A DNA stretch of 64,000 nucleotides, taken from assembly GCA_013146195.2 (NCBI GenBank), contig CM028377.1:25621817-25685816 (forward strand), in the 5' to 3' direction. The position numbers and the translations under genes were made by a program. The notes under the pieces are model-generated. The model was not told where the DNA came from, did not search any database, and worked only from the letters and a program-made list of their open reading frames with translations. Source of the DNA: Codonopsis lanceolata. Lineage: Eukaryota > Streptophyta > Magnoliopsida > Asterales > Campanulaceae. This document shows, piece by piece, positions 45,534 to 58,167 of this stretch; position 1 is the stretch's first letter, and the number at the start of each line of letters is the position of its first letter.

Positions 45534-46155
45534 CCTGTGAGGTTGAATTTGTTTTGTGTTCATGAGACATGAGGTGATAGGGAGGGATAAGGCAAATGTG
45601 AAAGAGATTCTGCCACCCAGGAATCTCAGAATTACCTCAAAATTTTCAAAAATAAAAACCTAATATCAGAATAATTATAATACTAACAAATTTCCCAAAA
45701 GCAATTTGATCCATTAAAACCCAATCCACCCCCAAATTCATTGCCTTCCATACAATCACAACTCTCTTTCTTTTATCTCTTTCCTCAATTTCTCAAAAAA
45801 CAAAAAACAAAAAAAAACGGTTGGATAGCAGTCTCCAATTTACAACCCAATACCCACCAATCACCACGTAAGCAAAATCCGTCATTTCCTACAATTTGGT
45901 GCGCAGTCTCTCCGTTAACCTACACCCCCACACTCTCTCTCTCTCCTCCACCCACCACCAGATCTTGAACCAATAAACAACTTGTACACACGTATATATA
46001 TGCAAGTATAGTGTATTCCCAACAACCCATTAACACCAACTTCACTCATGAATCAATAAAAAAAGAAGAAGCAAGCCCATTTGGTCTGTTAGCCCCTCCA
46101 CTACTTGGGTTGGTTTTGTCAAAAAATTTGACATTTCTTAGCTCAATTCGATTCA
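45534..46155 (+). promoter_or_regulatory. GLDP upstream region and 5' UTR
   Basis: A TATATATA run at 45993-46000 sits in the right place for a TATA box. A CTCTCTCTCTC pyrimidine patch is at 45938-45950, and CCAAT-like CCAAT is near 45722. If transcription starts about 30 bases after the TATA box, the leader is about 125 nt and contains a short upstream ORF, ATG at 46048 with stop three codons later. Confidence 0.6.
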
Positions 46156-49100
46156 ATGGAGCGAGCGAGGAAGCTTGCAAACAAGGCGCTTTTGAAACGA
46201 TTACTTTCGAAATCGAAACAGACCTCCCCTGCTCTGTATTCGCCTTCAAGGTATGTATCCTCATTGTCTCCTTACATCCTTAACGATAGAAATGTAATCC
46301 CATCCCGTGAAAGAAATGTCAGTGGCGTATTTGGGTCTTATTCACAATCTCGATCTATTTCGGTAGATGCTTTGAAACCCAGTGATACTTTCCCTCGCAG
46401 ACATAACTCTGCTACCCCTGATGACCAAATCAAAATGTCTCAATTTGTTGGGTTTGATAATCTTGATTCTCTTATTGATGCAACTGTACCCAAATCCATT
46501 CGACTCGAATCAATGAAGTTTTCAAAGTTTGATCAAGGGTTAACTGAATCACAAATGATTCAACACATGAGTGATTTAGCCTCTAAGAATAAGGTTTACA
46601 AGTCATTTATTGGGATGGGTTATTATAATACATCTGTTCCCCCTGTTATTTTGAGGAATATCATGGAAAATCCCGGTTGGTATACTCAATACACTCCATA
46701 CCAAGCTGAGATTGCGCAAGGTCGGTTGGAGTCCTTGCTTAATTATCAGACTGTGATTACCGATCTCACCAGTTTGCCTATGTCCAATGCTTCCTTACTC
46801 GATGAAGGAACTGCGGCTGCTGAGGCAATGGCCATGTGTAATAACATTCAAAAGGGTAAAAAGAAAACATTTATTATTGCTAGTAACTGTCACCCACAAA
46901 CAATTGATGTTTGTAAGACTAGGGCGAACGGTTTTGATATTAAGGTGGTTGAGGCTGATCTTAAGGATTTTGATTATTCGTCTGGTGATGTGTGTGGTGT
47001 GTTGGTTCAGTATCCGGGGACTGAGGGTGAGGTTTTCGATTACGGGGAGTTTGTTAAGAAGGCTCATGCCAGTGGGGTGAAGGTTGTTATGGCTAGTGAT
47101 TTGTTGGCTTTGACATTGCTGAAGCCTCCAGGTGAGTTCGGGGTAGATATTGTGGTTGGTTCGGCTCAGAGGTTTGGGGTTCCGATGGGTTATGGAGGTC
47201 CTCATGCAGCTTTCCTGGCCACATCCCAAGAGTACAAGAGGATGATGCCTGGAAGAATTATTGGGGTCAGTGTTGATTCTTCTGGTAAACCTGCTCTACG
47301 TATGGCGATGCAGACAAGGGAGCAACATATCAGGAGGGACAAAGCTACAAGCAACATCTGTACCGCTCAGGTACGAGGTCATTCTTAACTAGTGAATACT
47401 ATGTGATCTTGACAGCTTAGCTTATTTAGTTTTTTTTTTGTTTGATCATGGTAAGTTAAAAAGGTTTGTACTTACCAAAAAAAAAGTTTAAAAGGTTTGT
47501 CAAATCATAGATATGCGTAGTATAGTTGAAAACACTGGCAATCCTTTATGGCTTCAGTTTGAAAGTGTATTGAAGAACTATTTTAAAAAGATAAAGGGGG
47601 ACCATTGCGTGAGAATCTCGCCATTGCACGGTCTTGGGAAGGTCTTATCTTCAAAGTCACCCCTGCAAGCAGAAAGACTGTTTCTTGCTAAAGTTGTTCG
47701 TTTTATTTTTCAAACTTAAATTTGTATAAGTGTACAAAGGATACCTATGAATGTTGTTCTTGGCTTTGCACTGTTTCTCATGAAAACCTTCTGTTGTTAT
47801 TTTTCAGGCGTTGCTTGCGAACATGGCTGCTATGTTTGCTATTTACCACGGACCTGAAGGCCTTAAAACCATTGCCCAACGAGTTCATGGGCTTGCTAGC
47901 ACCTTTGCTGCTGGGCTGAAGAAGCTTGGGACTGTAGAAGTCCAGGAACTCCCCTTCTTCGACACTGTGAAGATCAAGTGCGCTGATTCAAAGGCAATCG
48001 CTGATGCTGCTTTGAAGAGTGAGATGAATCTTCGTGTTGTTGACAAAAATACTGTAAGTGTGATTTTAAGTGTCACTTTGGTTTGTAAATGTATAAGTGT
48101 ACCCTATAAGGTAATTGATGTTCGGTTTGGTTGCTTTTCAGATCACTGTTTCCTTTGATGAAACCACAACCCTAGAAGATGTTGATAAGCTATTCAAAGT
48201 TTTTGCAAGTGGAAAACCGGTAAGTTTTATATTTATGCTGATATTTTAATAATTATGAATATTTTCAAGCTTTTGGACTGCAACTTAAACATTTCTGCTT
48301 ATTACCAGGTTCCATTCACTGCAGCATCTCTAGCACCAGAGGTTCAGAGTACTATCCCATCTGGGCTCATACGGGAGAGCCCGTATTTGACTCATCCAAT
48401 TTTTAACTCGTATGATGCTTGTTCCACTGAAATTACAGCTACATCATAGTTTGAGGCTTTAAAGGGCCTATTTGACTTGGTTTTCATTTCTTAGGTACCA
48501 TACGGAGCATGAGTTGCTCCGATATATTCATAAGTTGCAATCAAAGGATCTCTCACTATGCCACAGTATGATTCCCTTGGGATCTTGTACCATGAAGTTG
48601 AATGCAACAACAGAGATGATGCCCGTCACATGGCCTAGCTTTGCAGACATGCATCCTTTTGCCCCTACTGAACAGGCGGAGGGTTATCAAGTAAATCCCT
48701 TGGAATTTTTCTTCTTGAAGCTCCTATTGTATATTGTGCCACAATAGGATTCCCTTGTTAACGATGAAACATCTTTTTCAGGAAATGTTCAAGAATTTGG
48801 GTGACCTATTGTGTACCATCACTGGATTTGATTCTTTCTCTTTGCAACCCAATGCTGGTGCCGCTGGCGAGTATGCTGGGCTGATGGTCATCCGAGCATA
48901 TCATATGGTATTATAATCCACCATCTTGATAATTATAAATTACTTGTAGCAATTTTCATTATGGAACTTCTTTAGCTAATATTTGCTGATGATTATGGAT
49001 AGTCACTGTGTCACTCTGTTTCATTTTAACCGATTTTGACCTGACATGAATTCTAGTAAAATGGTAGCTATAGACTACTCTAACGTCCCAAAAGAATAGT

Positions 49101-52100
49101 TACACTTTGACCTTTTCCTTTCAACTTAATTAAACTTTGATCAAAGACTTGTAAAATTCTACTTGTCCTTCAAAATTCTAAAAATTGCATTGACTGAACT
49201 TAATGTACCTAAACCATAATAAATCTAAGTTAAATATTGATTTGATATTGTTCCTTGTTGTCTTTTCAATATAGAAAGTGGAGTTTTTTTTTTTTTTTGC
49301 GATGGAGGGAGTGGTTTACTTACTACTTCGAACATATATTTCAATGTAGGCAAGAGGAGACCATCACCGTAACGTATGCATCATACCAGTCTCAGCACAT
49401 GGTACAAATCCTGCTAGTGCTGCTATGTGTGGAATGAAAATTGTATCTGTTGGAACAGATGCGAAGGGGAACATCAATATTGAAGAGCTAAAGAAGGCTG
49501 CTGAAGCCAACAAGGAAAGCCTATCCGCCCTCATGGTATGCATAGTATCAGCGATTGGTAATGTCATGCAATTGCAATTAGAAACTAATATAATATATAA
49601 TTTTTTATCTTTTTGTATTTTGGATTTCAGGTTACATATCCTTCTACTCATGGTGTTTATGAGGAGGGCATTGATGAGATATGTAAGATTATTCATGACA
49701 ATGGTGGTCAAGTTTACATGGATGGAGCAAACATGAATGCACAGGTTCATTCACCCTCTATCTTAAAGTCTTTCTGTCCTGCTTATTTGTGTCAGTTTCC
49801 CTTTCATTTGCCTTTTCAATCATGATTTTAATGTTCCTTTTTGAGCATGCAATAACAGGTTTATTTCATTTTATAGTAATATATGTCCACTTTTTTAATG
49901 TAAATAAAAATCTAACGCATCTGTTACATATTACTGCTATAAGACATTTTTTTCCTTGTTTCTCTCCTACAAGTGATCCATTTTTCATTTGGTCTGGAAT
50001 CTTGAATAAATCTTGTATTATCTCAGGTTGGTCTGACAAGTCCAGGCTGGATTGGTGCTGATGTTTGTCATCTCAATCTTCACAAAACATTCTGCATTCC
50101 ACATGGTGGAGGTGGTCCCGGCATGGGTCCAATTGGTGTAAAGAAACATTTGGCACCCTTTCTGCCATCGCACCCTGTGGTATGTGCTATCCTTCGAGGG
50201 TTTTTTCTATTGTGCAATATGTATTGGTTACATTATCTGGAACTTTCACTTCTAATGTTTTGTGATTTGCGAATTTGACATTTGTGTCCAGTTTATGATT
50301 AGTTTGTCATATTAATGTCAAGGTATCTACGGGAGGCATACCAGCCCCAGACAACGCGCAACCACTTGGTACCATTTCAGCCGCACCTTGGGGCTCTGCA
50401 CTGATTTTGCCCATATCATATACATACATCGCCATGATGGGGTCGGGAGGACTTACAGATGCATCAAAGATAGCTATCTTGAATGCAAACTACATGGCAA
50501 AACGTCTGGAGGTCTGTATATCTTCCTTGACTATTGGCATGCTACATACACATTGATGCTCAATCAAGAGTCAAATAATTGATGCATGGCATGGGTGGCT
50601 AGGCCTCTTTAGTTTTTTAATGAGCATAAAAAGCATTGATTTGTTTTATGTGCAAGACTACTTGCCTTGTGTTGGGGAGTTTTTGCATATATTGTAATTC
50701 TGAATTTTCTCAATTGATGTCCTTTACTTTGGATTACAGGACCACTACCCCATTCTTTTCCGTGGTGTCAATGGCACGGTTGCGCATGAATTTATTGTTG
50801 ATTTGAGGGGCTTCAAGGTAGTTTGCTCCTTACTAGACACCATCTTATTCTACCACCTCACTTGTGTCATTGTGTGATCAGTTTTATTTTTCTTGACTAA
50901 CTTCAAATTTGTATTCTCCTAGAATACTGCTGGAATTGAGCCCGAAGATATTGCTAAACGTCTGATAGATTATGGATTTCATGGACCAACAATGTCATGG
51001 CCAGTTCCAGGAACACTGATGATTGAACCCACAGAAAGTGAAAGCAAGGTATACTTTCTACAGGAGACTCTTTGGAAATAAATAAAAGGGGTTCACATGT
51101 TTGTCCTCTTTTGACATAATATGTAAAAATTTGACTTTCAGGCAGAGTTAGACAGGTTCTGCGATGCTCTAATATCCATTAGAGAAGAAATTGCTCAGAT
51201 TGAGAAAGGGAAAGTTGATGTTAATAACAACGTTCTCAAGGTATGCCCATGTTTGTTTTATTGGTGCCATAATCCAAACTTTTAGTGGACTTCTTGTCAA
51301 CCTAGTAAATTCTTCGCTATCTGATCTATAAAAGTTTTTTTATTAAAATTAAAACATTGCACTCAGAAGATTGTTCAATGTTTGCATCTTGTTCATGTGT
51401 GATTTAGAGAGACTAACGGTGGTGTAATTTTGCAGGGAGCACCTCATCCTCCATCATTGCTCATGGCGGATAAGTGGACAAAACCATACTCTCGAGACTA
51501 TGCAGCCTTCCCTGCTTCTTGGCTCCGGGGGGCCAAGTTCTGGCCAACAACAGGTTTGGCTTGCTCCCTATCTGTGGTCAGTCATTGCTTATAAGATCAT
51601 GTGTAGAAGGGCTGTAGGTGAACTGAGTTACCTCGCAAGCCAACTTGTTCTTCGACTCAACCCTGTTCATGAGCCGAGCCGAGCCGAGCTACTAGGTAGA
51701 GATCATTAAACTAAACAAGCCGAACCGAGCCTACCTCTGTTCTATCCTTAAGGCTTGCGAGCTATGTTTGAGCTCAAGTCCTTTGAGTAGGTCCCACTCA
51801 ACTCAAAAAGTTTCTTATACGCCATATCTATCACCTATATATCATATAATACTGTTTTTTCCCTCGAGGGCATCTTAGGGCTTATTTTGTTGTTGGGGTA
51901 CTAGTGTACTACTATTAAGACAGCTAGACGTTTGACTGTTTCAAGTTTTGGGCTCGAGAGTCTAGGGAATAAACCCGTGAGCCCCTCCAGAAAATGAAGC
52001 TCGTGACCTTAATGAACCAAATTAAGCTTGTGTACTGTACAGCTTGGAGCCGAGCTCGCAAATATCTCACGAATGGCTAATGACCTAAGGTACCCAGTTT

Positions 52101-52655
52101 TTCACACCCCTTAAAATTCTGACCCAAGCTCTAGGAGGCTCAAGCTTTCAGTATAACTGAGTAAAGCTGAGCCGCAACTCGACTAAACTCGGGTTACTTG
52201 CACTCGTCGTATTGTGCAATACCATGTAGCTCTTGTCATTTTCTTTGAGCACCTACTTTTGCTTTTTCTCCACTTCCCTGCATTTTAATTTAATCTATAA
52301 TTTCTAAACTACAATTTGTACATGAATCTCATGCCATTTCAAGTCTGGATAGGTCTAATTTTCCTGTAAATCAGCTGTAACATATTCAATTTATCATTAC
52401 TGAGTGTTTAAAACCTGACTTTCAACAAATTTAATCCACATTTACCATGGAGTTTGTCTTTTGGTGCTCTAATTAATTCATTTTCTGACAAGAACATGCA
52501 TTGTCAGCAGTTTTTGCGTGTATATTACTAACAAAAACTATTGTCGGGGTGTGATAATAGGGCGTGTGGACAATGTGTATGGTGATCGCAACCTCGTCTG
52601 CACCCTTCCACCGGCATCAGAGGTTGTCGAAGAACAGGCTGCAGCTACTGCTTAA
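46156..52655 (+). CDS. GLDP: Glycine dehydrogenase (decarboxylating) P-protein, mitochondrial
   Basis: The P-protein is the PLP enzyme of the mitochondrial glycine cleavage complex. It decarboxylates glycine and passes the aminomethyl group to the H-protein lipoyl arm, the key step of photorespiration. I read 15 exons: 46156-47370, 47808-48053, 48142-48219, 48309-48409, 48495-48690, 48782-48907, 49350-49535, 49631-49744, 50027-50179, 50323-50511, 50740-50817, 50923-51048, 51142-51240, 51436-51553, 52561-52655. All have GT-AG borders and join in frame to 1039 codons, the usual plant length. An Arg/Lys/Ser-rich presequence (MERARKLANKALLKRLL) targets mitochondria. The N-terminal half (GMGYYNTSVPPVI, QYTPYQAEIAQGRLESLLNY) and C-terminal half each have the aminotransferase-like fold. 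HKTF in exon 9 places the PLP lysine at residue 774, followed by GGGGPGMGPIG. No disabling change seen. Confidence 0.97.
49078..49311. mobile_element. Degenerate Stowaway-like MITE in GLDP intron 6
   Basis: Starts CTCTAACGTCCCAAAAGAAT, close to the Stowaway end, and finishes ATGGAGGGAG. It fills most of the 442-base intron 6. The left flank is TA; the right is TG. Confidence 0.6.
51640..52210. repeat. GAGCCGAGC-rich repeat in GLDP intron 14
   Basis: Intron 14 (51554-52560) is by far the longest. It holds GAGCCGAGCCGAGCCGAG at 51671, more AAGCCGAACCGAG, GAGCTC and GAGCCG runs up to 52190, and TTTTTCACACCCC at 52098. This resembles a common non-autonomous plant repeat, but I cannot fix its ends. 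Confidence 0.5.
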
Positions 52656-52906
52656 CTAAGATGTGAAACACATAACGCTGCAGAGTGTGGCGACTACAGT
52701 TATGAAGCACTATGCTGCATGCCCAAAGGTTCCTTCTCCAATATGAATCGATCTCGGGGTGATCATTGTCATCTTCTTCTTCTCTTTTGTATATAAACAT
52801 TTCATATTTTCACTCTTACAGCTGCTGTCTTCCCTCCTATTATTCTTGTATTGATGATCAGCTGCTACAATAACAGATGTTGCTAATTGCAACTTTCAGT
52901 TGTTGT

Positions 52907-52946
<40 letters not shown>

Positions 52947-53559
52947 CACACACACACACATGCAAACACGAGATTTGAACCAAACCGGGTCATGCAATTG
53001 CTGGTTGTAAGACAACGAAGTTCCATACTGCTGTTGGTTAAATATTTCACTTTTCAAAGGTGAGTTTTTTGTAATAACCCAAAAAGAAAGTTGTTGGTTT
53101 TGTATTTTTATTAATCAGTTGATAATTGCACATCGGCCTCACGAGCTGCCAAAAGTAGTGTTGTTTATGTGCACATGGATCTCGCAAGCAAAAGCATGTT
53201 TCAAACTTTACTGCAAATATTTGGCTGATGATTATGTCAAGACAAGATGAAAGTGTTTGGGTTAGAATATGAAACAACACTCGACCTACTTATGAAGGCT
53301 TCTTTGCAAAATTGCAATCTTTGCTTACAGTCATCCTACGAAATGTCCTATTTAATTAAGGGAGTCAATTGTCCCAAATTATGGGTACAACTTTCATATG
53401 GATATTATTTTAACTTGCATCCTTAATGGAATAGATGTTTTCAATGAGGTATAACGCTTTTTTTTTTTGTAATAATAATATAATTTTTGGACATTATAAT
53501 TGAATTGTTAAACTCTTTCATGGCTATAATAATTGTTCTTTTCTATTTTTACTAATATT
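52656..53559. other. GLDP 3' UTR and downstream sequence
   Basis: No ORF of note. Likely polyadenylation signals are weak; TATATAAACATTTC near 52786 is possible. A (CT)n and (CA)n microsatellite pair lies at 52908-52962. Confidence 0.6.
52908..52962. repeat. (CT)n-(CA)n compound microsatellite
   Basis: About 16 CT units, then CTCTTTCTC, then five CA-type units, 250 bases after the GLDP stop. Confidence 0.95.
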
Positions 53560-54814
53560 AAACGTTTTTTTACCTAAATATTTTTAAAATTAATATAAGT
53601 TTCTAATTAACGTGATATACATATTCTATATTGATAATAATAGTAAAAATCTTTGATCTAAAGACTTTTAAAACTAACATTATAACTTGATAATAATAGT
53701 AAGTCTTTTTAAAAAAAATTAAAATCATTATTCATTTTTAAACAATGTAGGATTACTTATTTTCTATTGGTAATTAAAGTTTAAGTCTTTTATCTAAAGA
53801 CTTTTAAAAACAATATCACTTTCTAACCATGTGGTATGCATGCTTTCTAAAAACTTTGTGGGAAAACTTTTTAACCAACATTCATTTCTAAACAATGTGA
53901 GATACATCTTTTCTATTGTTAATAACATAAAAATGCATTTATCTAATGATTTCTATAACCAATGGTCCAATACTCATTTCAAAAATAATGTGAGATACTC
54001 TTTGTAACCAATGAGAGATACATCATCTAAAAACTTTTTAAACCAATATTAATTTTTAACCAACATGAAATATTTCTCTTTATTGGTAATAATGGTCGAC
54101 TTTTAAAACTAGCATCACTCTCTAAGCAATATGAGATACATTTCCTCATTTGGTAATAATAGTAGAAATTTTTTATCTTAAAAAATTTATAACCAACATC
54201 TTTTTCTAAATATGTGGGACTTATCTCTTCTCTTATATTGATGATAAAAGTAGAAGTTTTTTATTTAAAGACTTTTAAAACAAATATCAATTTTTAACCA
54301 ATGAAGGATATATCTTCTATTAGTAATAATAGTAAAAGTCTTTTATCTAAAATTAAAATCAACATCATTTTCTAACAATGTGAGATATACATTGGTAATA
54401 ATGGTATAATTGTTATATCTAAAGATTTTGAAAACCAACATTACCCTCTAACCAATGTATGATACATCTCTTCTATTGGTAATAATAGTATTTTTAAAAC
54501 CAACATTAATTTCTAACTAATCCGTGATACATCTCTTCAATTGATAATAATAGTAGAATATTTTATAACCAATGTGAAATACATGCATCTATTCTATTTG
54601 TAGTAAAAAATATTTAATCTAAAAACTTTTTAAACCAACATTTCTTTTAAACAATGTGAGATACATATCTTTTATTGGTAATAAGAGTAGAAGTCTTTAA
54701 TATAAGACTTTTAAAACTAACATCTTTTTTTAAATAATGTAAGATACATATCTTCTATGGTGATAAAAGTAGAAATCTTTTATCAAAATACTTTCAAAAA
54801 ACCAATGTAAAAAA

Positions 54815-55075
54815 CTCCCTTCGTTTTTAAATTATTGTCTACCTTTTATTTTTTGTATGTCCTTAAATAATTGTCATCTTTCAAAACTTTTCTTTTTAGG
54901 AAAACACTTTTACTACTTTACATTTACCTTTTCTACCTCTTTTAATTATGGCCACATACTCAATGGTATTTAAAAAAAAAACCACACATGTTACCAATAT
55001 TCATAATCCAGTCAATTCATTTTTCTTAAACGGTGTATCAGGTCAACCCATACAATATTTTGAAAATAGAGGGAA
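54815..55075. mobile_element. Stowaway MITE in the array
   Basis: Starts CTCCCTTCGTTTTTAAATTA and ends AGAGGGAA. The interior TTTTTCTTAAACGGTGTATC is the reverse complement of that in the upstream copy. Same family as 44692-44949. Confidence 0.75.
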
Positions 55076-55218
55076 TACATCTTTTCTAGTGGTAATATTA
55101 GTATAGATGAATTTCATATTGATTATAAATTGATTTTGGTTTTAAAAGTCATTAAATTAAAATTTTAAGATTTTATTACCAATAGAAAAGTTGTATCACT
55201 CATTGGTTTGAAAATAAT

Positions 55219-55219
55219 G

Positions 55220-55270
<51 letters not shown>
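55219..55270. repeat. (TA)n microsatellite
   Basis: About 26 TA units inside an inverted fragment of the array (55085-55290, where unit sequence reads in reverse). Confidence 0.9.
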
Positions 55271-55272
<2 letters not shown>

Positions 55273-55319
55273 ACTTCTACTATTAACAATACAAGAGATT
55301 AATAGTAAAGATTAATATC

Positions 55320-55860
55320 TCATTATTATATTAATGATCAATACCTATTATTAACTAGATTGTGTGTTCGTGCCTATGGCACGTCGTTAGTACAGGAACA
55401 GATTATTAAATAAAACTCAACAAAAATATTGAGAAATATGAGTGGGGGAGTTGGAGAGAGAGAGAGAGAGATAGGTAGTTACACAACCGTCTTCGCACAT
55501 GTGATGTGAAGGTAGGTTTTAATTGGGACCATAAGATTTCGATTAAAAAATAAATTTCAACCTTTAGTTAGTTTTTGTCAATTGTACATATATGAGCATG
55601 AGCTCTATTGTATTATAGATAGGTAATGGTTGAGAAACAAAGAATTACACATGAATACTTGACAATAATAATAGTATTATTGTTATAAAAAATAGTAATG
55701 ATAATAATAGCAATAGCAATAGTAATAATAAAAATAATATTGTACAATTATTATCATCATTGTCATAAATAAAAAGGAAAATAATTTTCGTCCAAATGAA
55801 AACTTTTAACATAACTGCGTTAGTAAACACTTTAAATTTTAGACTTTATGGTATTAAATT
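55320..55860. other. Unassigned sequence inside the array
   Basis: Contains CGTGCC TAT GGCACG, a short perfect inverted repeat at 55368-55382, a (GA)n run at 55454-55470 and TAA/AAT-rich runs. The long leucine ORF on the minus strand is a product of the simple repeat. Confidence 0.5.
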
Positions 55861-56063
55861 TTTTTATTTTGAGACTTTCAAAATCATTATTCATTTACTA
55901 ACAATGTGAGATACTTCTTTTCTATTTCTATTGGTAATAAAAGTTTAAGAATTTTATCTAAAGACTTTTAAAACAAACATTTCTTTCCAACCATGTTGTA
56001 TACATATTTTCTATTGGTATAAAACCAACATTAATTTCTAACAAATGTACGATACATCCTTCT

Positions 56064-56066
<3 letters not shown>

Positions 56067-56102
<36 letters not shown>

Positions 56103-56103
56103 G
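56067..56103. repeat. (AAT)n microsatellite in the array
   Basis: About 12 units of AAT/TAA, probably grown from the GGTAATAATAG part of a unit. Confidence 0.9.
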
Positions 56104-57549
56104 TTTTTTATATAAAAAATTGAAATCAACATCACTTTCTAAATAATGTGGGAAACATCTCTTCTATTGGTTATAACATAAAAATAATAATAATAGTAGT
56201 CTTTTATCTAAAGAGTTTTGAAACCAACATTCTTTTATAACAATGTGTGATACATCTCTTCTATTGATAGTAACATAAAAATTATTTTATCTAAATACTT
56301 TTATAACCAATATCAATTTCTAAATAATGTGGGATACATCTCTTTGTAACCAATGTGAAATACATTATCTAAAAACATTTTAAACTAATATCACTTTCCT
56401 AACCAATGTGAAATGCATCTTTTCTATTGGTAATAAATCTTTTATAAAAAGACTTTTAATACTTACATCACTCTCTGACCAATGTAGAATACATCTTGTC
56501 ATTTAGTAATAATAATAGAAGTTTTTTATCTAAAAAAAATTCTAAAACAAGTATCTCTTTCTATATAATGGGATACATTTATTTTCTTCTCTTCTATTGA
56601 TGACAAAAATATAAGTTTTTTTATCTAAAGACTTTTAAAATCAACATCACTTTTTAACCAATGTAGGATGTATCTCTTTTATTTGTAATAATAGTGATTT
56701 AAAACCAACATCATTTATAACAAAAGTGTGATATATCTATTTTATTTCTAATAATAGTAAAAGTCATTTATCTAATCTAAAATAATTGAAAATTAACATC
56801 ATTTTCTAACCAATGTGAGATATACATCTTCTATTGGTAATAATGGTAGAAGTCTTTTTATAAAAAGACTTTGAAAACCAACATCACTTTCTAACCAATG
56901 TATGATACATCTCTTCTATTGTTAATTAATAATAGTAGTTTTAAAACCAACATCAATTTCTAACTAATATGAAATACATCTCTTTTATTGGTAATAATAG
57001 TAGAATATTTTGTAACCAATGTGAGATACATCTTTTGTAAGAATGAAAGCATTTAGTTTAAAGACTTTAAAATCTAATTTTATTTTTTAAACAATGTGTT
57101 ATATATCTCTTTTATTGGTAATAATATAAAATAATTTAAAATCAACATCATTTTCTAACCAATGTGATATATACATCTTCTATTGGTAATTAATAATAAT
57201 TTTTTTAAAACCAACAACAATTTCTAACAAATGTGGGATACATCTCTTCTATTGGTAATAATAGTAGAATATTTTGTAACTAATGTGAGATACATCTCTT
57301 GTAAGAGTGAAAGTCTTTAGTCTAAAGATATTAAAATCTAATTTTTTTTTCTTTTTAAACAATGTGATATTCATCTCTTTTATTGGTAATAATATAAAAT
57401 ATTTAAAATCAACATCATTTTCTAACCAATGTGAGATATACATCTTTTATTGATAATAATGGTAGAAGTGTTTCATCAAAATATTTTGAAAACCAACATC
57501 TCTTTCTAACCAATGTATGATACATCCCTTTTATTGGTAATTAATAATA

Positions 57550-57810
57550 CTCCCTCTGTCACAAAATGATCGTCTGGATTGACTTGGCACACGGTTTAAG
57601 AAAACACATTTGACTGGATATTATTAATACTAGTTTGATGTGTAATTTACTTTAAAGCTCATGTGTATGTGACTCATAATTAAAGTAAGATGTAAAAGTA
57701 AGGGTAAAGTGTAAAATTGTTGTCCTAAAAATAAAGTTTCAAACAAGACAATTATTTTGAGACGGACGAAAAATGAAAGAAGGATATTAATTTTGAGACG
57801 AATGAAGTAG
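57550..57810. mobile_element. Stowaway MITE in the array
   Basis: TA|CTCCCTCTGTCACAAAATGA start and GAAGTAG|TA end; the interior GGCACACGGTTTAAGAAAAC matches the copy before GLDP. Inserted within an array unit. Confidence 0.8.
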
Positions 57811-58167
57811 TATTTTTAAAACCAACATCAATTTCTAACCAATGTGAGATACATCTCTTCTATTAGTAATATATATCTCTTGTAAGAGTGAAAATCTTTA
57901 GTCTAAAGACTTTAAAATCCAACTTTTCTTTTTAAACAATGTGAGATGCATTTCTTTTATTTGTAATAAGAGTAGAAATCATTTATATAAGACTTTTAAA
58001 ACTAACATATTTTTCTAAGCAATGTAAGATGAATCTCTTCTATGGTAATAAATAGAAGTTTTTTATTAAAAGAATTTTAAAACCAACATAAATTTATAAT
58101 CAATATGAAATACATCTCTACTAATATTACCATTAGAAGAGATGTTTCTTACATTGGTTATAAATTG

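Larger units (their letters stand above)
53560..58120 (+). repeat. AT-rich array of about 85-bp double-hairpin units
   Basis: Diverged units follow one another. Each has CCAATGTGAGATACATCTC then TTCTATTGGTAATAATAGTA, then AGTCTTTTATCTAAAGACTT, then AAAACCAACATCACTTTCTA. Two self-complementary parts are visible: GAGATACATCTC within CCAAT..ATTGG, and AGTCTTT..AAAGACT. I estimate 35-45 units by eye, in blocks 53560-54812, 55880-57547 and 57811-58120, separated by Stowaway MITEs, a (TA)n run and unrelated sequence (55320-55860). No ORFs. Copies are 70-90 percent alike, so it is old. Confidence 0.85.

Noticed and set aside
46795..47229. 144-codon minus-strand ORF inside GLDP exon 1
   Set aside because: Shadow of the conserved GLDP coding strand.
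47513..47719. ORF of 68 codons in GLDP intron 1
   Set aside because: Intronic, no homology pattern; flanking splice sites join exons 1 and 2 in frame without it.
55645..55830. Leucine-rich minus-strand ORF
   Set aside because: Product of a (TAA/AAT)-type simple repeat.
53560..58120. Regular repeats resembling a CRISPR array
   Set aside because: Plant nuclear DNA, no unique spacers of constant length and no cas genes; units are contiguous and diverged.
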